A stretch of DNA of 62,528 nt from Chitinophagaceae bacterium. Its GTDB lineage: Bacteria > Bacteroidota > Bacteroidia > Chitinophagales > Chitinophagaceae. The translations under genes and the position numbers were made by a program. Each line of letters begins with the position of its first letter. Positions within the stretch are counted from its first letter, which is position 1. Positions 34,494 through 43,212 of the stretch are shown here, piece by piece. The notes beneath the pieces are model-generated. The model made no database searches, was not told the origin of the DNA, and worked only from the letters and a program-made list of their open reading frames with translations. Location of the stretch: positions 1 to 62,528 of the forward strand of contig JAHBTJ010000033.1 in the NCBI GenBank assembly GCA_019638595.1. The letters are read 5' to 3'.

Positions 34494-36773
34494 GTGAAAT
34501 ATTTTACAGTATATATAATCAGTATAATTATAAGTATAACCTACCCGTATGCTGTTCTTTGCCAGGCTTCCGATACTACAATGGATCGGCTTGCTGAACG
34601 ATTGGACAGGTTGGTTGCAGGGAATCCGCTGACTATTGTTTACATACGGTCCGATAAAGAAACCTATTTGTGCGGTGAGGATCTTTGGTTTAATGCATTT
34701 GTATTGAATGCGCAGGATCTTACGCTATCCGGTCTTGATAAAACCCTGTATGTTCAATTAAAGCACAGGGAAAAGGATAGCACGGTATGGCAGGAAATGT
34801 ATCCCATCAATAGCAACGGGGTGTCTTCCGGTAAGGTGTATTTACCCCAAACCTTACCCGGAGGCAATTATATATTAGAAGCGTATTCGGTTCATTCCTC
34901 TTTTTTCTATAAGCAAAGATTTTATTCGGCGTCACGGGTAAGGGTGGTGAACGACCTGAAGGAAATCAGGAATAAAAGAAATGGAATGGCAAAAGCTGCC
35001 GGAATACAAAACGGAAAAATTCAGTTTGGAATATATCCCGAAGGAGGAAGCCTTGTTGCCGGATTGCAAAGCGTTGTGGCGTTTAAGGCGGTGAATAAGG
35101 ATGGGGCTTTCGCTGATGTATCGGGCTCGCTGTTGAAGGACAATATACCTGTAGCTGATTTTACAACTACTCACGCCGGGATGGGTCGTTTTGTGTTCAC
35201 ACCCGAAAGGGGCGCGAAGTATAGCATAGCGCTTACAAACAAAAGCAATTACACATTCCCCGTTACTGGTATCCGGGACAGCGGAATGGTGATGAGCCTG
35301 CTCAAAAATGAGGGAGACAGCCTCGTTTTCAGGCTTACTTCTACTTATGCAAATAAGAAAAAGATATTTCTCCGGTTGCAGACAAGAGGCATGGTGCAGG
35401 CTATTGCAGCAGGATCGCTTACAGACAGTCTTACCATAAAAATACCCATCGCCAACTGCCCGCAGGGCATTGCCGAAGTAACCCTGTTTGATGAGCAACT
35501 ACAGCCATTGGCAGAACGGTTGCTGTATGTTCATCCTGAGAAAAAGCTTGGCATAAGCTTACACCTGGAAAAAGAACGGTTTGCCCAAAAGGAAAAGGTA
35601 TCCCTGAAAATTAAGACAACCGATGAGAAGGGGAATGCAGTTCCGGCAATATTGAATCTACGGGTATATGACGATCTTTTTGGAAACCCCGGCAACACAA
35701 ATAACATCGTGAACTATTGTTATTTATCCAGCCAGTTACGGGGAAGGATATACGACCCTTCTTATTATTTTGACAGCAGCAATACAGACCGTTTTAAGCA
35801 CCTGGATGTATTGCTTTTAACACAGGGCTGGAGGAAGTATATATGGAATGAAGAAACTTTGAAAGATGGATCAGCAAGTGGAAAAATAGTACGCTCTGAT
35901 AGTCTGTCTGCCGTTTTATCTCCGTTAAGGAAACAAACTAAAAGCACACAACCGGTGGCGGTTATGTTTTTCAACTATAACAGGAGCATCACACAGGTTG
36001 GTACTACCGATGATAAAAGGTCTTTTTTTCTTACCCCTGAAAACCTGGCTATCGGCTCCCGTTTTTTTATTAAATATTTTTCTGAAGACGAATACAGTAT
36101 GGCTGTCGAAAATCCTTTTGATACTTTGCATGCATTCAACAAAACATTTGCCGGGGAGTATGTGTTTAGTGAAAAAATAGCAGCACAGGAAAGCTCCGCT
36201 GATACAAGCGATCTGCTGCAATATGGCAAAACGCTTGCCGAAGTGATCATAAAAGGGAAAGGGTATACCTACCGGGATAAATACCTGGGTTACCTGGACA
36301 GCATTGCGAAATATGAAGGCAATACGGATTATGTAGGAGAGTGTGGCTGGTTAAACTGCCCATCAAGTCGAACCAACATTAAACCAATTGAGGGTAAACA
36401 ATATAATATGTTCACAAGTGAAGTTACTTCACATAACAAAGTGATATTGACAAGCACAAATCATAAAACTGTTACGTATCACTATCCGCAATACACCGAA
36501 GAAGAGCTCCTGAAAAAATTCAAAATGGCAATGATAAAAGGCTACTATCAAAGTAAAGCCTTTTATGAGCCCGATTATGACGTGGAAGATCGTTCTTTGC
36601 CCGACAACCGCAATGTGATCGCCCGGAACCCGGAGATCATTACAGATGCAAACGGGGAAGCGGTTATCAGCTTTTTCTGTTCCGATATTCAATCCCGGTT
36701 TACCGGTATAGTGGAGGGGGTGGGGCAGGGCGGACTATTGGGCAGCGCTGAGGTTGGTTTTATAGTCAGGTAG
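34494..36773 (+). CDS. exported MG2-like (macroglobulin-type) large protein
   Basis: The 759-aa protein uses a GTG start with GGAG just upstream. After an export signal (1-23) comes an MG2-like beta-sandwich (PLTIVYIRSDKETYLCGEDLWFNAFVLNAQ, LPGGNYILEAYS), a second sandwich (FGIYPEGGSLVAGLQSVVAFKAVNKDG) and a third (ERFAQKEKVSLKIKTTDEKGNAVPAILNLRVYDD). A region around LAEVIIKGKG recalls a TonB-receptor plug linker, and the protein ends with a macroglobulin-like NPEIITDANGEAVISFFCSD. Such proteins are common in Bacteroidota; their role is unknown. It precedes a LuxR regulator and two thioredoxin-like proteins. Confidence 0.7.
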   Translation: MKYFTVYIISIIISITYPYAVLCQASDTTMDRLAERLDRLVAGNPLTIVYIRSDKETYLCGEDLWFNAFVLNAQDLTLSGLDKTLYVQLKHREKDSTVWQEMYPINSNGVSSGKVYLPQTLPGGNYILEAYSVHSSFFYKQRFYSASRVRVVNDLKEIRNKRNGMAKAAGIQNGKIQFGIYPEGGSLVAGLQSVVAFKAVNKDGAFADVSGSLLKDNIPVADFTTTHAGMGRFVFTPERGAKYSIALTNKSNYTFPVTGIRDSGMVMSLLKNEGDSLVFRLTSTYANKKKIFLRLQTRGMVQAIAAGSLTDSLTIKIPIANCPQGIAEVTLFDEQLQPLAERLLYVHPEKKLGISLHLEKERFAQKEKVSLKIKTTDEKGNAVPAILNLRVYDDLFGNPGNTNNIVNYCYLSSQLRGRIYDPSYYFDSSNTDRFKHLDVLLLTQGWRKYIWNEETLKDGSASGKIVRSDSLSAVLSPLRKQTKSTQPVAVMFFNYNRSITQVGTTDDKRSFFLTPENLAIGSRFFIKYFSEDEYSMAVENPFDTLHAFNKTFAGEYVFSEKIAAQESSADTSDLLQYGKTLAEVIIKGKGYTYRDKYLGYLDSIAKYEGNTDYVGECGWLNCPSSRTNIKPIEGKQYNMFTSEVTSHNKVILTSTNHKTVTYHYPQYTEEELLKKFKMAMIKGYYQSKAFYEPDYDVEDRSLPDNRNVIARNPEIITDANGEAVISFFCSDIQSRFTGIVEGVGQGGLLGSAEVGFIVR

Positions 36774-36789
36774 TAATACGGTCTGATCT

Positions 36790-36810
36790 GAAATAATTGA
36801 TCAGCATAAA
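36790..36810 (+). promoter_or_regulatory. shared 21-bp leader motif, copy 1
   Basis: A G followed by AAATAATTGATCAGCATAAA lies 21 nt before the ATG of the LuxR-type gene. The identical 21 bases occur at 39189-39209, also 21 nt before a start codon. A shared promoter, operator or untranslated-leader element is likely. Confidence 0.6.
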
Positions 36811-36831
36811 CATGTTAAAATACTATGTGAT

Positions 36832-37593
36832 ATGGATATCTCTGTTAAGGACTTTTTTCAATCCATACGCCTTGATTCGCCTCCCTCCCCCGAGGACTAT
36901 AAAAAGGCACAGTCCTATATCAGGTTTGCTGAGGCCCTCTCTAAAATATCTTATCAAAGTATTTATCTTATTGATTATTACAAAAAGGGATTTCTGTATG
37001 TATCGGACAATCCTTTATTTCTTTGCGGTAAAACTGCATTGCAGGTACTGCAGCTCGGCTATTCATTTTACCTTGAGCATGTTCCGCAGGAAGACCTTGA
37101 ATTACTTTTAAAAATAAATGAAGCAGGATTTGAGTTTTATAAAAAAATGCCATTAGAGAAAAGGTTGGACGGTTCCATATCTTATGATTTCAGGCTCCGT
37201 CAGCCTAAAGGTCATTTAAAGCTCATTAATCATAAATTAACTCCTTTAGCGCTTGACAACAATGGTAATATGTGGCTTGCGCTATGTATTGTGTCGCCAT
37301 CCCCTAACAATAAGCCGGGTAATATTGCTATTAAAACTGCTGCAGATAAAAAGATATATAATTATAACCTGAGCACCGGGAAGTGGGAGGAGAATACAAT
37401 TGTTTCCCTCAACAGCCGGGAGAAGGAAATACTAATGCTGTCTATACAGGGACTTACAGTTGAAAAAATAGCGAAAGAATTATACTTATCCGTAAATACC
37501 ATCAAGTTTCATAAGACTGCCCTCTTTAAAAAGTTGAATGCGGACAATATATCTGAAGCAATTTTTGCTGCGCTTAATTTTGGTGCTATATGA
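36832..37593 (+). CDS. LuxR-type transcriptional regulator
   Basis: The 253-aa protein ends in a LuxR/GerE helix-turn-helix domain (about 188-250): LNSREKEILMLSIQGLTVEKIAKELYLSVNTIKFHKTALFKKL. The N-terminal ~180 residues look like a PAS-type sensor (SIYLIDYYKKGFLYVSDNPLFLCG, then a long beta region). There is no receiver domain and no membrane segment, so it is a cytoplasmic one-component regulator. It carries the shared 21-bp leader motif and sits between the MG2-like gene and the thioredoxin-like genes, which it may control. Confidence 0.87.
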   Translation: MDISVKDFFQSIRLDSPPSPEDYKKAQSYIRFAEALSKISYQSIYLIDYYKKGFLYVSDNPLFLCGKTALQVLQLGYSFYLEHVPQEDLELLLKINEAGFEFYKKMPLEKRLDGSISYDFRLRQPKGHLKLINHKLTPLALDNNGNMWLALCIVSPSPNNKPGNIAIKTAADKKIYNYNLSTGKWEENTIVSLNSREKEILMLSIQGLTVEKIAKELYLSVNTIKFHKTALFKKLNADNISEAIFAALNFGAI

Positions 37594-37628
37594 GGTAGTA
37601 GCGCCGGGTAACGATATCTTTTGATCCC

Positions 37629-37648
37629 CACCCTTTAGGGCGGTTTTT
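37629..37648 (+). terminator. terminator after LuxR-type gene
   Basis: CC-a-CCCT-TT-AGGG-c-GG forms a short stem directly followed by six T. It lies about 36 bp past the stop codon of the regulator gene. Confidence 0.6.
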
Positions 37649-37747
37649 TACAAAATAGCTTTAAAACTAAATTCATAGTTATATATTTATATTAAACTCT
37701 TTTTTCACACCGAAAATCTGCTGTATTAGCAATTATAGCATACGTTT

Positions 37748-39166
37748 ATGAAGAAACTATATTTAGTATTATGCCTGCTCTTGTCATCAATGGCTCATTC
37801 GCAAATCACTATACAGGCTACTGTGAATGGATATGGAAACAAGATAGCTATCGGGTACTGGAAAGACTTCACTTATATCAGTGATACGCTCCGGCTTAAC
37901 AGGAATAAAGCCGGTTTTAAACTTGAATCGTCAGAGCCGGTATATTTCAGGCTTCAAACAATAGATCCTGACACCTATAGCCCTTTTCTAATTGGTTTTC
38001 CGGGCGATACCATTTCTATTGAAAAAGACACGAAGCACTTTGTGATAAAAGGAGGCGCCGAAAGTTATAATACCTTTTTCTCCAGGCTTGGAGCAGAAAT
38101 GAGAGAAAAATTTGCCGGAACGCCCCCGGACTATAATACGTTAACCCAATATTTGCTGGAACGATCAGAAGATTTTTTTTCAACGTTAAAACATCCCCAA
38201 AAACAGTTGATAAAGGATATCCATACCCTGTATATAGTTACTAACTATAAACTATACCCGGTAATGAAAAAATACAGTGGAGATACAACCACAATGAACA
38301 GCATATCTGACTTTATAAAAAGCCAGGGAGTAGCAAACGAAAACGGAGATGATAAACTGAAGTACCTGGATAAAGTGAATTTTAACAACCCCAACATTGG
38401 CTTTGCAAACATCACTGATATCATGATGATGAATAATTTGATCAGGATATTGCGCATGCATGCTGTAGAAAAGGATACTACCTTACAAGATATTGACGCG
38501 TATGTTATAGAAAATAACATCATAAAAGATATTTTTAAAAAAAGCCGGTATCGTTCCAGGCTACTTGCTTATAACCTGTATTACAGGATCAATCAATATA
38601 TCGAATACCCCATGCAACTGGCAGGAGCAGCAGATTTTATTGCAGACTTCAGGAAGGAAAATTTCAATACAGATCTTCTTCCGGCCATTGAAAGATCATA
38701 TTCAAGCCAGTTGGCTTCGATAGGCGCTCTTTCAAAAGAGGCTGCCGCACCTGCTTTTAAGCTGCCTGATACAAAAGGAAAACCGGTACGGCTCTCCGAC
38801 TTTAAGGGGAAAGTTGTATATTTAGATATTTGGGCAACCTGGTGCGCTCCCTGCCTTAAAGAAATACCATACCTGGAACGCCTCAAAGAAAAATTCAGGA
38901 ATAAGGATGTTGAAATGATCGCTATATCAATCGATACAAAGGTGGATACATGGTTGGCAAAGGTATCTGCAATGAAAATGGGAGGCATACAACTTATAGA
39001 CAGCAACGGTTCCGAGAACAGTAAGATTGCAAAAGATTATAAAATTCACGGTGTGCCACATTTTGTGCTCATTGATAAGAAGGGCCGTATCGCTTCGGCA
39101 TTTGCGCCAAGGCCAAGCATGGAAGCGGAGCTGGAGAAACAAATTAACGAGTTGCTGCAGGAATAG
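37748..39166 (+). CDS. exported TlpA-like thioredoxin-fold protein
   Basis: This 472-aa protein has an export signal (1-19). The N-terminal region (~20-330) starts like the DUF4369-type domain of Bacteroidota TlpA proteins (ITIQATVNGYGNKIAIGYW, FLIGFPGDTISIEKD). Residues ~331-472 are a redoxin domain with the active site WATWCAPC (Cys366 and Cys369) and the cis-Pro in HGVPHFVLID. It should be a periplasmic thiol-disulphide reductase. A second thioredoxin-like gene follows 64 bp later, so the two may form an electron-transfer pair. Confidence 0.88.
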   Translation: MKKLYLVLCLLLSSMAHSQITIQATVNGYGNKIAIGYWKDFTYISDTLRLNRNKAGFKLESSEPVYFRLQTIDPDTYSPFLIGFPGDTISIEKDTKHFVIKGGAESYNTFFSRLGAEMREKFAGTPPDYNTLTQYLLERSEDFFSTLKHPQKQLIKDIHTLYIVTNYKLYPVMKKYSGDTTTMNSISDFIKSQGVANENGDDKLKYLDKVNFNNPNIGFANITDIMMMNNLIRILRMHAVEKDTTLQDIDAYVIENNIIKDIFKKSRYRSRLLAYNLYYRINQYIEYPMQLAGAADFIADFRKENFNTDLLPAIERSYSSQLASIGALSKEAAAPAFKLPDTKGKPVRLSDFKGKVVYLDIWATWCAPCLKEIPYLERLKEKFRNKDVEMIAISIDTKVDTWLAKVSAMKMGGIQLIDSNGSENSKIAKDYKIHGVPHFVLIDKKGRIASAFAPRPSMEAELEKQINELLQE

Positions 39167-39188
39167 CAGAAGGATACAGTTTGAATCC

Positions 39189-39209
39189 GAAATAATTGAT
39201 CAGCATAAA
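39189..39209 (+). promoter_or_regulatory. shared 21-bp leader motif, copy 2
   Basis: Identical over 21 bp to 36790-36810 and placed at the same 21-nt distance from the ATG at 39231. Similarity continues weakly for about 12 bp further (TTAAAA in both). Confidence 0.6.
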
Positions 39210-39230
39210 ACGCATTAAAAGATTCAACGG

Positions 39231-40472
39231 ATGAAAAAAATCATTTCTCTTTGTTTTGCTACTGTTTTTGTAATAACCTTGTTGGCGCAAACAAACGCAG
39301 GCAAAGGCATACAATTCTACAAAGGCACCTGGAAGGAAGCGCTCAAGACAGCCGGGAAAGCTGATAAAATGATATTCATTGATGTATCTACCGACTGGTG
39401 CGGCCCCTGCATATACATGGAGAAATTTATATTCACCAAGCAGGCCGTTGGCAAAAAGTACAATGAAGCATTTCTGAATTATAAAATTGATGCCGAAAAA
39501 GGAGAAGGGGTGGATATTGCCAGAAAATATGAAGTGAGCGCTTATCCTACTTTTTTGTTTGTAAACAGTAGCGGTTATCTTATTTATAAACATACGGGAG
39601 AAAGAGATGAGGCTGGTTTTATGGGGCTGGTTCAGGAAGCGAAAAAACAGGACGCCGACCCCAATAACCTGGGTAAAATGAAACAGATCTTCGATGAAGG
39701 CAATCGCGATTCTTCGTTTCTGCGTCTCTATCTTAACCGTCTGGCGGAAATGCAGGTGAATAACGGAGAGGTGCTGGATGCCTATTTTAACATGCTGACT
39801 GACGAGCAACTCCGGCAGGATTCCACACTCCTATACCTCTTAAAATATATGCCAGGAACACAAACTGCATTCTCGGCATATTTTATCAATCATTACGACC
39901 AACTGGCAGCAGCATCTAAGGCTAAACTTACCGATTTCTTATTCGACAGAATAGTCCGGACATGGGGCGGTACCGCTCTGTCAGAAAAGAGATTGCCGGA
40001 ATATGCAACGTTAAGAAAATTTGCTGATAAATTAGATGGTTTGGGTAAGGGAGAAAGAATGTTATTAAACCGCATAGATTTGAAATACGGCGTTTTGGTC
40101 AGGGACTATGATCTGATAAAAAAGGTGGGCTATCTCCATACCGACGGGCTCCTTTCCATACCGGTTGACAGCATTCGCAGGGAAGATAAACGGAGGGCCG
40201 AGAAGATGCAATCAGTTATGAGCGGAGAAAAGGACAGTGCAAAAATGGCTGCGTTTGAAGAAGAAAGAGAGTTTTGGATAAATATTTATTCCAGGGAAAT
40301 ATACAGCCCTTTATACGAAGCGGCAGACGCATTTACACATTTACCCTCCACGGAAAAGCAGGCGCTAAAAGATGCATTGGCATGGGCGCAAAGATGCCGT
40401 GAACTGATGCCGGGAGAGGAAGCGCGGTTTTCCGGGCTGATAAGAAAGCTTGAACAGAAAATAGGGGATTAA
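39231..40472 (+). CDS. exported thioredoxin-family protein
   Basis: The 413-aa protein has an export signal (1-19) and an N-terminal thioredoxin-like domain of the DsbD-gamma/Thioredoxin_7 type: MIFIDVSTDWCGPCIYMEKFIF with Cys57 and Cys60, then YEVSAYPTFLFVNSSG containing the cis-Pro. The C-terminal ~250 residues are helical (SFLRLYLNRLAEMQ, YSREIYSPLYEAADAF) with no recognisable family. The role is probably periplasmic disulphide exchange. The gene carries the shared leader motif and ends at a terminator. Confidence 0.85.
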   Translation: MKKIISLCFATVFVITLLAQTNAGKGIQFYKGTWKEALKTAGKADKMIFIDVSTDWCGPCIYMEKFIFTKQAVGKKYNEAFLNYKIDAEKGEGVDIARKYEVSAYPTFLFVNSSGYLIYKHTGERDEAGFMGLVQEAKKQDADPNNLGKMKQIFDEGNRDSSFLRLYLNRLAEMQVNNGEVLDAYFNMLTDEQLRQDSTLLYLLKYMPGTQTAFSAYFINHYDQLAAASKAKLTDFLFDRIVRTWGGTALSEKRLPEYATLRKFADKLDGLGKGERMLLNRIDLKYGVLVRDYDLIKKVGYLHTDGLLSIPVDSIRREDKRRAEKMQSVMSGEKDSAKMAAFEEEREFWINIYSREIYSPLYEAADAFTHLPSTEKQALKDALAWAQRCRELMPGEEARFSGLIRKLEQKIGD

Positions 40473-40490
40473 TGTGATCCATGCTGTGCA

Positions 40491-40520
40491 GGGTTTCCAC
40501 CTTCTAAAAGTTGGAAACCC
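40491..40520 (+). terminator. terminator after thioredoxin-family gene
   Basis: GGGTTTCCA (40491-40499) pairs with TGGAAACCC (40512-40520) and is followed by TTATTAAT. It lies 19 bp past the stop codon. Confidence 0.65.
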
Positions 40521-40585
40521 TTATTAATATGCCTTATTTCAGAAAGCATAGCTGAATTTCATATCTTAACTCACAATTTAGCATT

Positions 40586-40732
40586 ATGTCCCCTAAACCC
40601 CTGTTTTGCCTGACAGGCTTTTTGCTTTGCCTGTTTACAGCTACGGCACAATCATCGCGCATTAAAAATGTTATTTTAGTCGATCGCCCCGGCGCGTGTC
40701 TCACGCGCCGGAAAGTAAAACCTTTAAGTTGA
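40586..40732 (+). pseudogene. 5' remnant of an exported alpha/beta-hydrolase-like gene
   Basis: The 48-codon frame starts with a complete export signal (MSPKPLFCLTGFLLCLFTAT, then AQ) and the strand SSRIKNVILV. In related alpha/beta hydrolases that strand leads into a His-Gly oxyanion motif. Here the sequence turns into DRPGACLTRR, encoded by the GC-rich hairpin at 40689-40711, and stops soon after. The gene seems to have lost everything after its first strand, with the hairpin at the break. Assignment to hydrolases is from the short N-terminus only. Nothing else up to 40987 codes convincingly. Confidence 0.5.
40689..40711. repeat. GC-rich hairpin at the break of the pseudogene
   Basis: CCGGCGCGTG-TCT-CACGCGCCGG is a perfect 10-bp stem with a 3-base loop. 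It resembles in style the hairpins of repeat family C. About 80 bp further (40790-40804) lies the module TCACCGAAGGTAAAT that is shared with the MITE E1 and with 55137-55151 and 62093-62107. Confidence 0.6.
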
Positions 40733-41024
40733 CGCAGTGGTGTATCACCGACCGGATTACCGCGTATGAAGCGAAAATTTGACCTCTTTTCACCGAAGGT
40801 AAATACAATCCAACATCACTTCCGGAGGTTGTTGTATTTTCCGTGCTATACAGCGGATAAACGATGACACGAGATCAGTTAAGCCCGAAATCAGACCTGG
40901 AAGAACATGATTTTCGTTGCCGGAGAACTCCTTTCACTTGTTAAACAGGAGTTAAATAAGCAAGGCTGACCTATATTCCATCACAGTGTGATAAACCTCA
41001 TGTATTCTCACAAAAATTATACTT

Positions 41025-41032
41025 TACATTTG
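41025..41032 (+). promoter_or_regulatory. TACATTTG -7 box before barrel gene
   Basis: Perfect TAnnTTTG match, 24 bp before the ATG at 41057. The -33 region has no exact TTTG. Confidence 0.45.
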
Positions 41033-41056
41033 GCGGTTAATTTTAAAACAAAAAAT

Positions 41057-41755
41057 ATGAAGCTAAAAGCTGTAATCCTGGTGTTGATCAGTATTTCGAT
41101 TCACCATGCCATGTCAGCGCAGGTACAATGGGGCGTAAAAGCAGGAGGAAATTTGTCTGCAATGTTGTTAAAAGACGAAAGCGGTTATACGAATGTAAAA
41201 TTGCGCCCGGGATTTCATCTCGGAGGAACCGCGGATCTGGCGCTTTCGGAAAAGTTCGCTTTACAACCTTCGTTGCTGCTTACCAGCAAAGGATTTACGA
41301 TAGATAAAAACGGGGGCGCTCAATACCTGTATGGCGTTGACAGGATCAAATTCACCAGCTATTACATAGAATTGCCGGTGAACTTTATTTTTAAGCCACA
41401 GGTTGGGAACGGCAAAATGCTGTTGGGTGCAGGACCGTATATTGCTTACGGAGTTGGCGGACGCTGGAAGGCTGAAGCAAATGGTATGAGTGTAACGGGA
41501 AAGCTGAAATTTTTAAACAACTTTTCCAGTGCCGACTCTTCTATGGGCGGGAATAGCAAAACAATTCCCTATACCAAACCCTTTGATTTTGGGGCTAATA
41601 TTCTTATCGGGTACGAATTTTCAAAGAATTTGTATTTCCATATTAATGGGCAACTGGGTTTTTTAGATGTTGATCCGTCGTACGATGGCGTGAGTGATGA
41701 AACAAGTTCTTTAAAAACAGTGCAGGGCGGTCTTTCTATCGGGTACAGGTTTTAA
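41057..41755 (+). CDS. PorT-like outer-membrane beta-barrel protein
   Basis: The 232-aa protein from ATG 41057 has an export signal ending HHAMSAQ, followed by an outer-membrane beta-barrel domain of the OMP_b-brl_2 (PorT) type: QWGVKAGGNLSAMLL, FHLGGTADLALSEKFALQPSLLLTSKGF, YIELPVNFIF, LGAGPYIAYGVGG and the C-terminal GGLSIGYRF with terminal Phe. A start at 40988 would place 23 residues before the signal and is rejected. Such 8-stranded barrels are abundant in Bacteroidota; the exact function is unknown. It converges with the next gene. Confidence 0.85.
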   Translation: MKLKAVILVLISISIHHAMSAQVQWGVKAGGNLSAMLLKDESGYTNVKLRPGFHLGGTADLALSEKFALQPSLLLTSKGFTIDKNGGAQYLYGVDRIKFTSYYIELPVNFIFKPQVGNGKMLLGAGPYIAYGVGGRWKAEANGMSVTGKLKFLNNFSSADSSMGGNSKTIPYTKPFDFGANILIGYEFSKNLYFHINGQLGFLDVDPSYDGVSDETSSLKTVQGGLSIGYRF

Positions 41756-41797
41756 AACGGATCATAGACAAGGGTTGCATTAAGCTTTGTTATAGGT

Positions 41798-42967
41798 TTA
41801 CCTGGCGCCAAAGTTCCAGTTTATAAATGGAAGTGAACGCTTTTGATTTTTGTTCCAGAGCCCTATTTGTATTCCTTTAAAGTCTTTGCTCGAATTGAAC
41901 AGGGCTATTTGTACACCCCGGGCTCTTTTGCACTGGTTACGTAATCCTGAGATGCATACCCCTTTCATTTCCACGGCAATCGTATTTAACCCGGTAAATG
42001 CAAATCCTTCCAGCTTATTCACCATAGTGGTTATGCCTGCAGTATACAGTCCTGATATTTCTTCGTCTCCAACGGCGCCGCTTACATTTATATTCCACCC
42101 TTTCTTGGTTACCTCGGTCGGGTTGATCTCTTTGTTGTATACAAACGCGTCTTTTTGAAGAAAACCTCCAAAAAGAGGTGCAAAATATCCCATGGTCAAA
42201 ACTTCAATACACAGTCCCTTTACTTTTAGTGTCTTTTTATCGTTAGCCGGCAAAGCTGCAAAGCCCAGTGCCAATCCCTTTATTTCATCCACATTCGTGT
42301 CAAAAGGCGGAATGAACCAAACTGCTTTTTTCCTGTACACGGTATCATACACCCTGGCATTGGGGTTGGGCAGCATTCCTTCATAATAGTATGTTTTACC
42401 TCCCTTTTCATATACCCGGTCAATTCCCACTTTGGTGAGGTAAGGATAAATTTCATACAGGGTAGAATCTCCATAAAAAACAGGTACTTTTTTTATTATT
42501 GCGGCAGCATGAGCTGTATCCTGTTGAAATGAAATGGTATACCTGCCGAGATCAATATTGCTGTATAAGCCAATGATCCTGTCGGCAAGAAGGAACAGCT
42601 TGCTGATATCAGTAAAGCTCAAAGCCAGGGTATCTAACCGCACCCCTTCCCGTTGCGCTACAGCCTCGTTCACATGGCTCAAAAAAAACAGGCTGTCCGG
42701 ACGTATATCTGCCAGGCGGGCCTGGTATCTTTCGCCAGACTTTAACCGCAGGTCGTAAATACAATTCCGGTAAAGATAAAAGCCATTATCATTTACTTCT
42801 GCCATGTTTTCTCTGAGCACAAGGTTTTTTCCTTTTTTTTGAACCAGGGCGGTCCACTGTAGAGGCGACTGCCCCTTTACGAATTGTACGATCAGGATAT
42901 GTATAATAATTATACCTGCTGACCTGAAGATCATATAATGTGGCATTGTGTATATGCAATTTTTCAT
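41798..42967 (-). CDS. LA_2272-type surface repeat protein
   Basis: The 389-aa protein has a hydrophobic leader (SAGIIIIHILIVQFVKGQ, about 15-32) that should export it. Residues ~35-200 are a beta-rich domain of unknown type. The last ~170 residues carry repeated GL-x-GF / G-x-Q-I-G-L segments (IKGLALGFAALP, KVKGLCIEVLTMGYF, ISGLYTAGITTM, MKGVCISGLRNQ, RGVQIALFN, FKGIQIGLWNKNQKRSLPFINW). These match the surface repeats first named from Leptospira LA_2272. The function is unknown. Confidence 0.65.
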   Translation of the reverse strand: MKNCIYTMPHYMIFRSAGIIIIHILIVQFVKGQSPLQWTALVQKKGKNLVLRENMAEVNDNGFYLYRNCIYDLRLKSGERYQARLADIRPDSLFFLSHVNEAVAQREGVRLDTLALSFTDISKLFLLADRIIGLYSNIDLGRYTISFQQDTAHAAAIIKKVPVFYGDSTLYEIYPYLTKVGIDRVYEKGGKTYYYEGMLPNPNARVYDTVYRKKAVWFIPPFDTNVDEIKGLALGFAALPANDKKTLKVKGLCIEVLTMGYFAPLFGGFLQKDAFVYNKEINPTEVTKKGWNINVSGAVGDEEISGLYTAGITTMVNKLEGFAFTGLNTIAVEMKGVCISGLRNQCKRARGVQIALFNSSKDFKGIQIGLWNKNQKRSLPFINWNFGAR

Positions 42968-43048
42968 TCACTAAAAATAATTCATTGGGGCGTATTTACT
43001 GTCGGTGATAAAGGCGGTCAAGCCTGCGCGAATAATTCTTGTGTATTG

Positions 43049-43136
43049 TGTCGCCGGGAGGCGACAATATATATGTGCGAGGCGAGGACGCCTCGCACAG
43101 CTAAAGCTTCGCACAGCTAAAGACGCCTCGCACAGC
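43049..43136. repeat. double-hairpin repeat, copy C2
   Basis: TGTCGCC-GGGA-GGCGACA (43049-43066), then 7 bp, then TGTGCGAGGCG-AGGA-CGCCTCGCACA (43074-43099), and a further partial AGACGCCTCGCACAGC at 43121-43136. The order and spacing match copy C1 at 34382-34458. It lies between the LA_2272-type gene and the AAA gene. Confidence 0.75.
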
Positions 43137-43212
43137 TTGAAAAGAACAAACACCTTTTGCAGCAGTTACTTATGATTTGCTACGCTGCAAGCCCTACAGG
43201 CTAAAAGAATAT

